A DNA stretch of 64,000 nt from Maricaulis sp965242785. Lineage in GTDB: Bacteria > Pseudomonadota > Alphaproteobacteria > Caulobacterales > Maricaulaceae. The notes beneath the pieces were generated by a model. The model was not told the DNA's origin and did not search any database. It saw nothing but the letters and a program-made list of their open reading frames with translations. The first letter of the stretch is position 1; each line of letters starts with the position of its first letter. The stretch spans positions 1,116,001-1,180,000 of the forward strand of contig CBDETA010000004.1 in assembly GCA_965242785.1 (NCBI GenBank), written 5' to 3'. Below, in pieces: positions 54,262 to 62,278 of this stretch. The position numbers and the translations under genes are program-made.

Positions 54262-54825
54262 TCAATAACCGGGTCGGCCGCGGCCGACCGGGTCCGAACA
54301 TCCGCCGCTGTCGCTGTCCGTCGTGCCGGCGCGCACCGGGCCTCGCCCGCGCCCGCCGGGGTCGGCGCATCCGCCACTATCGCTATCGGTATAGTTGGAG
54401 CTGCCACGGCCGTTGCCGACGGGGTCGGCATAGGAGCCGGTGTCGCTGTCGGTCTGACCCGAGCGGCGACCGCCACGGCCATTGCCGACCGGGTCGTTGG
54501 GGTCGCTGTCGGTGACGCCGGAACTGCCGCGCCCGTTTCCGGCCGCATCGGCATAGCTGCCACTGTCGCTGTCGGTGATACCGGTCCGGCCACCACCACG
54601 GCCGTATCCGGCGCGGTCGGCGTTCGAGCCGCCATCGCTGTCGGTATAGCCCGTACGGCCGTAACCCGCGCGATCAGCATAGCTGCCGGTGTCGCTGTCG
54701 GTGTTTCCGGTGTAATTCTGAGCTTGGGCACCGCCCGTCACGACCGATGTTGCACCGGCCAGAGCGGCGGTTCCGGCAACGGTTGTCAGGAATGAGCGGC
54801 GGCTCAATGTCCCCTTTTTGGCCAT
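54262..54825 (-). CDS. Tat-dependent secreted protein made of seven Asp/Gly/Arg repeats (candidate precursor A)
   Basis: A 187-residue protein. The Tat signal SRRSFLTTVAGTAALAGA is followed by a probable signal peptidase I site after G-A-Q-A (residue 35), so the mature protein is soluble and starts QNYTGNTDSD. Seven repeats follow with core T-D-S-D-x-G-S-Y-A-D-x-x-G-x-G-R-G; copies six and seven contain Cys (SDSGGCADPG, SDSGGCSDPV). One copy has the short DSDPNDPVG form. ATG 54825 has GGGAGG five bases upstream; the frame to 54861 is not needed. The gene is first in the operon, 22 bases before precursor B. No known family is recognised. Confidence 0.85.
   Translation of the reverse strand: MAKKGTLSRRSFLTTVAGTAALAGATSVVTGGAQAQNYTGNTDSDTGSYADRAGYGRTGYTDSDGGSNADRAGYGRGGGRTGITDSDSGSYADAAGNGRGSSGVTDSDPNDPVGNGRGGRRSGQTDSDTGSYADPVGNGRGSSNYTDSDSGGCADPGGRGRGPVRAGTTDSDSGGCSDPVGRGRPGY
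54265..54717 (-). repeat. Seven tandem TDSD...DxxGxGRG repeats
   Basis: Residues 37-187 of the product of 54262-54825, with the same core as in the downstream gene but Cys in place of Tyr in the last two copies. The two arrays clearly share ancestry, while their signal peptides differ in processing type. Confidence 0.9.
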
Positions 54826-55151
54826 CTGGTCCTCCCTATCGATGGCGCAGGCCTTCCCCAAGACCTGTAAGTCCCTCTGCTGCAGGTCTGCGACGCACGC
54901 GCCTTCAATTCCTGCAACGTTTCAAAAGTTTACGAAGCCGATTCAGCGCAGGCAATTCAAATCGAAAAACATTCTTTTCTTGTTATTCAAAGGGTTGCTC
55001 AAAAATTTGCGAGTGCGTTGCAGTTCAGTTGAGACGACCTCGCAACAAGGACTGTTCTTGCAAGTCATTATCGCGATGTGGGTGATTGCGTTCACGACTT
55101 GTTCCGGTCGGGCGCTTGATGCTAAGTCTGGATCAGAGTGAGAGGGGCGTG
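54826..55151. other. 326-base divergent promoter region between repeat-protein operon and ruvC
   Basis: No gene. The centre (about 54920-55015) is strikingly AT-rich for this genome and must hold the promoter of the minus-strand precursor operon. Near the precursor start, AGACCTG (54861) and CAGGTCT (54883) can form a seven-pair hairpin in the leader. No clear -35/-10 pair could be fixed. GAGGGG before 55152 is the ruvC ribosome site. Confidence 0.55.
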
Positions 55152-55652
55152 ATGACGGCAGCGGTCAGGATTCTGGGCATTGATCCCGGATTGCGGCGAA
55201 TGGGCTGGGGCGTGATCCGTGTCGAGGGCACGCGCCTGTCGGCCATCGCCCATGGTGTGGTCACACCGCCCACGGGAGAAATGCTGGCCGTTCGTCTCAA
55301 CCACATCTTCGATGCGGTGACGCAATTGGTGGCCGAGCATCGGCCCGATGAAGCGGCCGTGGAGGAGGCTTTCATGGCCGCCAATGCGTCGTCGGCCCTG
55401 AAGCTGGGGCATGCCCGGGCTGCGGCCCTGCTGGCCCCGGCCCAGGCGGGCCTGCCGGTGGCCGAATATGCGGCGCGCCTGGTCAAGAAATCCGTTGTGG
55501 GCACAGGCGGTGCCGAAAAGGACCAGGTGGCTGCCATGGTCGGCGTGCTTCTGCCCGGAACGCGAGCGACCGCCGATGCGGCGGATGCCTTGGCCGTTGC
55601 CATCTGTCACGCCCATCACCGCCGGGCCAGATCAATCGGGAGTGCTGCATGA
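55152..55652 (+). CDS. ruvC: Holliday junction resolvase RuvC
   Basis: Endonuclease that cuts Holliday junctions. The acidic residues are Asp in RILGIDPGLRRMGWG, Glu in AAVEEAFMAANASSALKLG, and the two Asp of ATADAADALAVAICH. Length 166 residues from ATG 55152. The longer frame from 55086 has no similarity. It overlaps ruvA by four bases (ATGA). Confidence 0.96.
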   Translation: MTAAVRILGIDPGLRRMGWGVIRVEGTRLSAIAHGVVTPPTGEMLAVRLNHIFDAVTQLVAEHRPDEAAVEEAFMAANASSALKLGHARAAALLAPAQAGLPVAEYAARLVKKSVVGTGGAEKDQVAAMVGVLLPGTRATADAADALAVAICHAHHRRARSIGSAA

Positions 55653-56293
55653 TCGGAATGCTCACCGGACGCGTCGCCGCACTGGGGCCGGATGGCGTCG
55701 TGCTGGATGTCGGCGGCGTCGGCTATCTGGTCGGCACGGGGTCGGGCACGCTGTCACGCCTGGAGCCCGGCCAGACCGTGACCCTGCACGTGGAGACCCA
55801 TGTCCGTGAGGACGCCTTCAAGCTCTACGGTTTCCTCGACGACACCGAGCGCGCCTGGTTCGTGCACCTGCAGAATGTCCAGGGTGTCGGTGCCAAGGCT
55901 GCCTTTGCGATTCTCGATACCACGCCAGTGGCCGAGATCGCCAATGCGGCGGTTCTGGGAGACCAGTCCACCTTTGCTCGGGCCAAGGGCGTCGGCCCCA
56001 AGCTGGCGGCCCGCATTGCCACCGAACTGAAGGACAAGGCGCCGCCGCAGGGCCGCAGTTTCTCGGTCGGCCTGCCCGTGCATGACGATCCGGCGAAACC
56101 CGCCATGGCAGCGACGGCCAAGCCCGCAGCGGCAGGATCCGCGTCCCGCGATGATGCGGTGTCCGCGCTGATCAATCTGGGCTATCACGAGACCCACGCC
56201 CGCCAGGCGGTGGCCACGGTCCTGCGCGACAAGGGCAGTGATGCGGGGCTCAACGACATCATCCGCCTGTCCCTGAAGGAGCTGGCGCCGTGA
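55649..56293 (+). CDS. ruvA: Holliday junction DNA helicase subunit RuvA
   Basis: Junction-binding protein that loads RuvB. The OB-fold start MIGMLTGRVAALGPDGVVLD, then HVREDAFKLYGFLDDTERAW, two helix-hairpin-helix segments (VQGVGAKAAFAIL, AKGVGPKLAARIATELKDK), a flexible linker and the RuvB-binding three-helix end (DDAVSALINLGYHETHARQA). 214 residues. Confidence 0.96.
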   Translation: MIGMLTGRVAALGPDGVVLDVGGVGYLVGTGSGTLSRLEPGQTVTLHVETHVREDAFKLYGFLDDTERAWFVHLQNVQGVGAKAAFAILDTTPVAEIANAAVLGDQSTFARAKGVGPKLAARIATELKDKAPPQGRSFSVGLPVHDDPAKPAMAATAKPAAAGSASRDDAVSALINLGYHETHARQAVATVLRDKGSDAGLNDIIRLSLKELAP

Positions 56294-56356
56294 TCGTGTC
56301 CGGCCTGACGGCATCATGGACGCCGGCTGGCGGATCGGACTACATCCGGTATCAGG

Positions 56357-57409
56357 ATGACTGACGCCTTTGATGCATCTGGCGAAGACCGCCTGGTGGA
56401 CCGCGACCTGCAGGCCGGGGATGGACGCGACCGTGCGCACCGTCCGGAAAGCTTTTCCGACTTCGTCGGCCAGAAGGCGGCCATTGCCAATCTCAAGGTC
56501 TTTGTGGATGCGGCCCGCCGCCGTGAGGAAGCGCTCGACCATGTCCTGTTGTCCGGCCCGCCGGGCCTGGGCAAGACGACGCTGGCCCAGATCGTCTCTC
56601 GCGAACTGGGCGTCGGTTTCCGCGCCACCTCCGGCCCGGTGATCGCCAAGGCCGGCGATCTTGCCGCCATCCTGACCAATCTGGAGCCGCGTGACGTCCT
56701 CTTCATCGACGAGATCCACCGGCTTGCCCCGGCGGTGGAGGAAATCCTCTATCCGGCGATGGAGGACTTCTGCCTTGATCTGGTGATCGGGGAGGGGCCT
56801 GCCGCGCGCACCGTCCGTATCGATCTGCCGCCCTTCACCCTGGTCGGAGCCACCACCCGCGCCGGCCTGCTGGCGACGCCGCTGCGGGACCGTTTCGGTG
56901 TGCCGGTCCGGCTGGAATTCTACGACGAGGATGAGCTCGGCTTCATTGTCACGCGCGCGGCCGGCAAGTTCGGCATCGGTGCCACCGCTGATGGCGCCCG
57001 CGAGATCGCCCGTCGCGCCCGCGGCACGCCGCGCGTGGCCGGCCGGCTGTTGCGCCGGGTCCGCGATTTCGCCGAGGCCGAGGGCGCATCCGATATCAGC
57101 GCCGAGGTGGCCGACCGCGCCCTGCGGCGCCTCGAGGTCGACGAGCTGGGACTGGACAGTCTCGACCGCCGCTATCTCCGGGCGCTGACGGAAAGCTTTG
57201 CCGGTGGCCCGGTGGGTGTTGAAACGCTGGCGGCGGCGCTGGCTGAAGCGCGTGATGCCCTGGAAGACGTGGTCGAACCCTTCCTCATCCAGCAGGGTTT
57301 CATCCAGCGTACACCGCGCGGACGCCTCGCCGCCGCGCGCGCCTGGTCCCATCTAGGCCTGGCCCCGCCGCAACGCGGTGACGGCCAGAACGGGCTGTTC
57401 GGGAAGTAG
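56357..57409 (+). CDS. ruvB: Holliday junction DNA helicase subunit RuvB
   Basis: Hexameric AAA+ motor for branch migration. HRPESFSDFVGQKAAIANLK opens the domain, LLSGPPGLGKTTLAQIV is Walker A, DVLFIDEIHRL Walker B, PFTLVGATTRAGLLATPLRD sensor 1 with the arginine finger, and RRARGTPRVAGRLLRRVRDF sensor 2. The C-terminal winged helix ends QQGFIQRTPRGRLAAARAW. 350 residues; ATG 56357. Confidence 0.97.
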   Translation: MTDAFDASGEDRLVDRDLQAGDGRDRAHRPESFSDFVGQKAAIANLKVFVDAARRREEALDHVLLSGPPGLGKTTLAQIVSRELGVGFRATSGPVIAKAGDLAAILTNLEPRDVLFIDEIHRLAPAVEEILYPAMEDFCLDLVIGEGPAARTVRIDLPPFTLVGATTRAGLLATPLRDRFGVPVRLEFYDEDELGFIVTRAAGKFGIGATADGAREIARRARGTPRVAGRLLRRVRDFAEAEGASDISAEVADRALRRLEVDELGLDSLDRRYLRALTESFAGGPVGVETLAAALAEARDALEDVVEPFLIQQGFIQRTPRGRLAAARAWSHLGLAPPQRGDGQNGLFGK

Positions 57410-57414
57410 GGCCG

Positions 57415-57873
57415 ATGAGCGAAATCCTCCAACCCGCTTCCGGTCGCTTTCACGACGACAAGGTCCATCGCCTGCCCGTGCGTGTCTATTACGAGGACAC
57501 CGATTTTTCCGGCATCGTCTATCACGCCCGCTACCTGCATTTCTTCGAGCGGGGCCGCACCGAGAGCTTGCGTGCCCTGGGCATCCATCATTCCGAACTG
57601 GCAGCGCGCGAGGACGCGCTGGCCTTTGCGGTCCGGCGCATGAATGTCGAATTTGTCCGGGCCGCGCGGGTGGATGATGTCCTGGTTGTCGAGACCCTGT
57701 TCCGCCCCAATCGGGGGCCGCGCCTGATGATCGAACAGCGGTTGCTGCGGTGTGATGAGCTGATTGCCACGGCTGACGTGGAGGCAGTCTGCATCGACCA
57801 GAACGGACGCGCAAAACGCCCCCCGCGGGAGATGGCAGCGCGGTGGACCGCCTGGGTGATCGAAGAGGCCTGA
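57415..57873 (+). CDS. ybgC: Tol-Pal system acyl-CoA thioesterase YbgC
   Basis: Hot-dog-fold thioesterase usually first gene of the tol-pal cluster. VRVYYEDTDFSGIVYHARYL contains the catalytic Asp, followed by FFERGRTESLRALGI and VEFVRAARVDDVLVVET. The 152 residues match. It starts five bases after ruvB. Confidence 0.94.
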   Translation: MSEILQPASGRFHDDKVHRLPVRVYYEDTDFSGIVYHARYLHFFERGRTESLRALGIHHSELAAREDALAFAVRRMNVEFVRAARVDDVLVVETLFRPNRGPRLMIEQRLLRCDELIATADVEAVCIDQNGRAKRPPREMAARWTAWVIEEA

Positions 57874-57910
57874 GCGCCGGGGGCTGACTGTTTCTGCGAA
57901 ACGGTCGCGC

Positions 57911-58630
57911 TTGCTGGGCGCGGACACTCGCGTTACCCCTAAGGTTGAACAGGGGCTCAGGTTGGCAGACAAGCATGACATCCGGCGCACCAGCGCACCC
58001 TCGGATCCGGAGCACCCGGAGCGCCCCCCCAATTTCGGATTTACGGTCACACGCGTCCTGCAGGACGCCGACGCCATGTTCCTCAAGGCGGTTCACGAGC
58101 CCGACGAGGAAGGGGTGTCCTGGCTGACCATGAGCCTGATCCGGGCCGACCAGCACGGCCTGATGTCGGTTCGCCGCCAGATTTCCGCCCGCTATGTCCA
58201 GCAGGATTGTCTGTGTTCCTCATTGGCGGCCTGTTCGCTGCCGACCGGCTCCCGGGACGAAACCGATTTCAACAAGGCGCGGGTCCGCCAGTTCATCGAT
58301 GAAGTGGTGCGCGACCGTTCCATCCGCCGCGTCAGCGAATTCATCGATCTGGACATGTTCGTGTCGCACACGCCGGGCGGCTGCAGTCATCCCGACCAGA
58401 TCCGCGCGCTCTACTCCCGGCGCCGGCCGCGGCCGGGGCTGCGCTATCACGGGATTGAGGACTTGGTCGGAGAGGGGAGTTTTGTCGCCCTCTTTTCCTG
58501 TTTCGACACGGAAGGCACCCATTTCAGGGCCTGTGACCTCTTCCGGCTCTCTGAGGGCCGGATTGTCGAGCACTGGGATGTGGTCGAACAGGTGGCGGCG
58601 CATACGGTGGCGCACAACGACGAGGACTGA
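57911..58630 (+). CDS. SnoaL/NTF2-like protein between ybgC and tolQ
   Basis: A protein of up to 239 residues. The C-terminal half is a full SnoaL-like domain (NKARVRQFIDEVVRD ... FVSHTPGGCSHPDQIRAL ... FRLSEGRIVEHWDVVEQVAA). The N-terminal part (TRVLQDADAMFLKAVHE ... LIRADQHGLMSVRRQIS) reads like the end of a second such domain, so this may be a worn-down tandem duplicate. The start is unclear: TTG 57911, TTG 57962 or ATG 58076. NTF2-fold members bind small ligands or act as isomerases or cyclases; no function is proposed. A gene at this place in the tol-pal cluster is unusual. Confidence 0.7.
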   Translation: MLGADTRVTPKVEQGLRLADKHDIRRTSAPSDPEHPERPPNFGFTVTRVLQDADAMFLKAVHEPDEEGVSWLTMSLIRADQHGLMSVRRQISARYVQQDCLCSSLAACSLPTGSRDETDFNKARVRQFIDEVVRDRSIRRVSEFIDLDMFVSHTPGGCSHPDQIRALYSRRRPRPGLRYHGIEDLVGEGSFVALFSCFDTEGTHFRACDLFRLSEGRIVEHWDVVEQVAAHTVAHNDED

Positions 58631-58819
58631 CCTGGCGCGCTTGAGGCTTGAACCCTGCCACGTTTCGGGATTTCTTCCTCCTCGAATTTGCCCCAATCAT
58701 CATGCAAAGCGCACAGTGGGCAGCCTTGAGGGGGTCAAGGCACCGCTCATGCATGGTATCAGGCGAGTGTAGTAAAACGGCGCGGGTCCAGGCGCGTGCC
58801 GAAACAAAGGGTCAGCCTC

Positions 58820-59488
58820 ATGGAATCGAGTGTCGTCGAAGTCGCGCAGGCGGTGGAGGGCTTCTCCTTCTACGCCCTGTTCATGCGCGCAGACTGGGTC
58901 GTCAAGCTGGTGATGGGCATCCTGGCCTTCATGTCGATCTGGTCCTGGGCCATTGCGATCGACAAGGTTTTCCATCTGCGTGGGTTGCATGGCAAGGCGC
59001 GCACGTTTGAACGTGACTTCTGGTCCGGCCGTGAACTGGATGAGCTGGCGGATCAGTACGGTCGTCATCCCAAGGAGCCCTTCGCCAAGGTCTTCGCCGC
59101 AGGTCTGCGCGAATGGCAGGGCGAGAATGCGGGTGGGCGTGTGTCCAAGGCTGCGGGCGCCGAAGCCGGTCGCCAGATGGCCAATGCCGAAGGCGGGTTG
59201 GGCGTGCTGGCCACCATCGCCTCTGCGGCGCCCTTTGTCGGCCTGTTCGGTACGGTCTGGGGGATCATGAATTCCTTCCGCGCCATTGCCGCTTCACAGG
59301 ATACCAACCTGGCCGTCGTGGCGCCGGGTATCGCCGAGGCGCTGTTTGCCACGGCGCTGGGTCTGTTGGCCGCCATCCCGGCCGTGATCTTCTTCAATGC
59401 GCTGTCGGCCAATCTGGGCAAATACGGCGCCAAGCTGGACGGTTTCGTTGACGAGCTGTCGGCCCTGGCCGACCGGGACTCGTTCTGA
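58820..59488 (+). CDS. tolQ: Tol-Pal motor protein TolQ
   Basis: Inner-membrane proton-channel subunit. Three membrane spans: WVVKLVMGILAFMSIWSWAI, then GLGVLATIASAAPFVGLFGT and ALFATALGLLAAIPAVIFFN, the last two lining the channel with the MotA/TolQ/ExbB signature GTVWGIMNSFRAIA. 222 residues from ATG 58820, which has AAGGG upstream; GTG 58796 would add eight residues. First gene of tolQRAB-pal. Confidence 0.95.
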   Translation: MESSVVEVAQAVEGFSFYALFMRADWVVKLVMGILAFMSIWSWAIAIDKVFHLRGLHGKARTFERDFWSGRELDELADQYGRHPKEPFAKVFAAGLREWQGENAGGRVSKAAGAEAGRQMANAEGGLGVLATIASAAPFVGLFGTVWGIMNSFRAIAASQDTNLAVVAPGIAEALFATALGLLAAIPAVIFFNALSANLGKYGAKLDGFVDELSALADRDSF

Positions 59489-59490
59489 CC

Positions 59491-59925
59491 ATGGCCGTCT
59501 CTCTCGATACCGGCGGCTCCGGCCGTGGTCGCGCCCGCTGGAAGCCCAAGGCGGAAATCAACGTCACGCCTTTCGTCGACGTGATGCTGGTCCTGCTCAT
59601 CGTCTTCATGATCACCGCGCCGCTGCTGACGGTGGGCGTGCCGGTCGATCTGCCGGAAACCGAAGCGCGCAACCTGCCCGCCGACGAGGAACCACTGACC
59701 ATTACCGTGACCACGGACGGCCTGATCTATCTGCAGGAAACCGAAGTACCGCTGGGTGAGCTGGCGCCCCGTCTGCGGGCGATCGCCCGCACGGGCTATG
59801 ACAGCCGGATCTTCATCCGGGCGGACAATGGGGCTGCCTACGGTGATGTCGCGCGGGTGATGGCGAGCATCAATGCTGCCGGCTTCCGCAATCTGGGCCT
59901 GGTAACGGACCCGATCGAGCGATAG
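59491..59925 (+). CDS. tolR: Tol-Pal motor protein TolR
   Basis: Single-span inner-membrane partner of TolQ. KAEINVTPFVDVMLVLLIVF carries the essential Asp of the proton path. The periplasmic ExbD-like domain follows (EEPLTITVTTDGLIYLQETE, YGDVARVMASINAAGFRNLG). 144 residues; starts two bases after tolQ. Confidence 0.95.
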   Translation: MAVSLDTGGSGRGRARWKPKAEINVTPFVDVMLVLLIVFMITAPLLTVGVPVDLPETEARNLPADEEPLTITVTTDGLIYLQETEVPLGELAPRLRAIARTGYDSRIFIRADNGAAYGDVARVMASINAAGFRNLGLVTDPIER

Positions 59926-59935
59926 TGGGGCGCGC

Positions 59936-60766
59936 GTGCGCGGTGTCATTCTCTCCATTCTCGTTCACGCCGGCATCGTGGCGGCGGGGCTGATTTATCT
60001 GCCCCGGGCCTCGCATCTGCTCGAGAACACACCCATCGTGCCGGTGGAACTCGTGACCCTGGCTGACCGGACCAGCGTGCGCTCCGCCGCGCCCGAGCCG
60101 GAACCGGAAGTCGAAGAGATTCCCGAAGCGACCATCGAGGACGCAATTGCGGAGCCTGAAACCCAGGCGCCGGACCCGGCGCCCGATCCGGCGCCTGTCG
60201 CGCCCGAGCCGATCGCGCCCGAACCGGTCACCCAGCCCGAGCCGGTCACCCAGCCCGAGCCGGTTACCCAGCCGGAGCCGCAAGAGCCGGAACCCCGAAC
60301 GCCGCCGCAACCGGATCCGCCACGCCGCGACCCGCCGCGTGAACCGTCGCTCGAGGATTTCCTTGGCGACATTTCCAGCCAGTTGCCGTCCCGGAACAAC
60401 AACCCGCAGGAGCAGGGTGCCCGACGCGATTCTGCCGGCGATGGCGAGCGCATGACCGCCACACTTCGCGACATGATTGCCAGCCATTTGTCCCGTTGCT
60501 GGCGCAACTCCCTGGACGCGCCCGAGCCGGACGAGCTGTCGGTTCGTCTGATCCTCGACCTGCGGCGGAACGGGGAACTGGCCGGCCCGCCGCGCATTGT
60601 CGACCAGGGCCGGGTTCTGAATTCTCCCAATCCCTATCTCCGGGTCGCCGGCGAACGGGCCTTGCGCGCTGCCGTCCAGTGCCAGCCCTATCCGCTGCCT
60701 CCGGAGGCCTATTCCCAGTGGCGTCAAATTGAGGTCAATTTTTCGCCGGAGCTTTACAACCGCTGA
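59936..60766 (+). CDS. tolA: Tol-Pal protein TolA, proline-rich form
   Basis: Bridges the inner membrane and periplasm in the Tol-Pal machine. The N-terminal span (VILSILVHAGIVAAGLIYL) is followed by a long Pro/Glu-rich linker with repeated PEPVTQ units (residues about 40-140) instead of the Ala/Lys coiled coil of E. coli TolA, and by a C-terminal domain (MIASHLSRCWRNSLDAPEPD, RLILDLRRNGELAGPP, AVQCQPYPLPPEAY). 276 residues; GTG 59936 start with GTGGGG upstream. Confidence 0.92.
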   Translation: MRGVILSILVHAGIVAAGLIYLPRASHLLENTPIVPVELVTLADRTSVRSAAPEPEPEVEEIPEATIEDAIAEPETQAPDPAPDPAPVAPEPIAPEPVTQPEPVTQPEPVTQPEPQEPEPRTPPQPDPPRRDPPREPSLEDFLGDISSQLPSRNNNPQEQGARRDSAGDGERMTATLRDMIASHLSRCWRNSLDAPEPDELSVRLILDLRRNGELAGPPRIVDQGRVLNSPNPYLRVAGERALRAAVQCQPYPLPPEAYSQWRQIEVNFSPELYNR

Positions 60767-60789
60767 CCTTTCCAGCTGGAGTTTGCCGC

Positions 60790-62151
60790 ATGACCCGTTT
60801 CTTCGCCGTCTTGTCCGCGCTTACCGCAAGCCTTGTGCTGGCTGCCGCGGTCCAGGCCCAGGACCCGCTTCGGGTTGATGTCACCCGGGGCAATCTCGAT
60901 CCCCTGCCGATTGCCCTGCCGAACTTTGTCGGCGTGAGTGACGAGGCACAGTCCCGCGGTGCCGACATCACCCGCGTGGTCACCAACGACCTGGCCTCGT
61001 CGGGCCTGTTCGCACCGATCTCTCAGGACGCCTATATCGAGGATATCGAGAATATCGACCTGCGCCCGCGCTTTGCCGACTGGCGCGTGATCGACGCCTC
61101 GGCCCTCCTGGTGGGTACGGTGACGATCCAGGATGATGGCCGACTGGTCGTGGCCTTCCGGCTCTGGGACACGCGCCTGGAAGAACAGCTTCTGGGCCTG
61201 CAATACCGCACGGCTCCGGAAAACTGGCGCCGTGTTGCCCACCGGGTCGCGGACGAGGTCTATCAGCGCCTCACCGGTGAAGCCGGCTATTTCAACACCC
61301 GCATCGTCTATGTCGCCGAGGGTCGCGGTATCGAAGGTGAGACCCTGCGTCAGCTGGCGATCATGGACCAGGACGGCGCCAACCCGTCCTTCCTGACCGA
61401 CCGGTCCTACATGGCGCTGTTGCCGAACTATTCGCCGAACTCGCAGGAGATCACCTACGTCTCCTTCCTGGACGGTCAGGCGACAACCTATCTCTACAAT
61501 CTGGAGACCGGACGCCAGGAGGCCCTGTTTGCCTCCGGTGGACGCGGGGCGGTCCAGGGCGTCGATCCGAATGGCCAGAGCCTGTCTGCACGGTTCTCAC
61601 CGGATGGCAGCCGGCTCGCGGTCTCGATCGAGACCCGCTCCGGGCACGACATCCACCTGTTCGACCTGCGCACGCGCAATCTCCAGCGCCTGACGCAGCA
61701 TCCGGCCGATGATGTGGAGCCGTCTTTCTCGCCGGATGGTGAACGCATCGTGTTCTCCTCGTCGCGCAGCGGCGGATCGCAGCTCTACACAATGAACCGT
61801 GACGGCAGCAATGTTCAGCGCATCACCTTCGGCACCGGGCTCTACACCACACCGGTCTGGTCGCCGCGCGGAGACCTGATCGCCTTCACCAAGCAGGTCG
61901 GCAGCACATTTTCCCTTGGCGTGGTGCGGGCGGACGGTTCGGGCATCGAGCGCATCCTCTACGAAGGCTATTATGTCGATACGCCGGCCTGGTCTCCCAA
62001 TGGGCGCGTCCTGCTGTTCACACGCGGCGAGCCGCGCTCGGACGGCACGCGTTACGAAATCTGGAGCATCGACCTGGCCGGATTCAATCTCAGGCGGCTG
62101 GCAACCGGCGGCATGGCGTCCGATCCCGCGTGGTCGCCCTTGATTGAATGA
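60790..62151 (+). CDS. tolB: Tol-Pal periplasmic protein TolB
   Basis: Periplasmic beta-propeller that binds Pal. A cleavable signal peptide (VLSALTASLVLAAAVQAQ) is followed by the TolA-binding N-terminal region, the alpha/beta domain (DIENIDLRPRFADWRVIDAS) and propeller blades (FSPDGSRLAVSIETRSGHDI, FSPDGERIVFSSSRSGGSQL, WSPRGDLIAFTKQ). 453 residues, complete. Confidence 0.96.
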   Translation: MTRFFAVLSALTASLVLAAAVQAQDPLRVDVTRGNLDPLPIALPNFVGVSDEAQSRGADITRVVTNDLASSGLFAPISQDAYIEDIENIDLRPRFADWRVIDASALLVGTVTIQDDGRLVVAFRLWDTRLEEQLLGLQYRTAPENWRRVAHRVADEVYQRLTGEAGYFNTRIVYVAEGRGIEGETLRQLAIMDQDGANPSFLTDRSYMALLPNYSPNSQEITYVSFLDGQATTYLYNLETGRQEALFASGGRGAVQGVDPNGQSLSARFSPDGSRLAVSIETRSGHDIHLFDLRTRNLQRLTQHPADDVEPSFSPDGERIVFSSSRSGGSQLYTMNRDGSNVQRITFGTGLYTTPVWSPRGDLIAFTKQVGSTFSLGVVRADGSGIERILYEGYYVDTPAWSPNGRVLLFTRGEPRSDGTRYEIWSIDLAGFNLRRLATGGMASDPAWSPLIE

Positions 62152-62278
62152 CAAATTTCTGCGTAACGTTTGCGCCGAAGGCGGCACCGCTGGGGGGGTC
62201 GTATTCCATGATCGTCACGCGTGACGTGTACGAGTACGCCAGTTGCCATCAGGGCCTGGCTGCAAAAGGGTGTAGATT

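Noticed and set aside
53622..54717. Tandem repeats considered as CRISPR or satellite DNA
   Set aside because: Unit lengths vary in multiples of three, sequence identity is at the peptide level with synonymous changes, and the arrays sit inside frames with start sites and signal peptides. There are no unique spacers and no cas genes.
54243..54731. Ala/Thr/Pro-rich frames opposite and alongside the repeat genes (for example 54136-54795 plus strand)
   Set aside because: They mirror the repeats in other frames, lack signal peptides and ribosome sites, and give only low-complexity protein.
55754..57352. Open frame of 532 codons on the minus strand
   Set aside because: Antisense shadow of ruvA and ruvB, which carry full family motifs; its product is His/Arg/Gly-rich with no domain.
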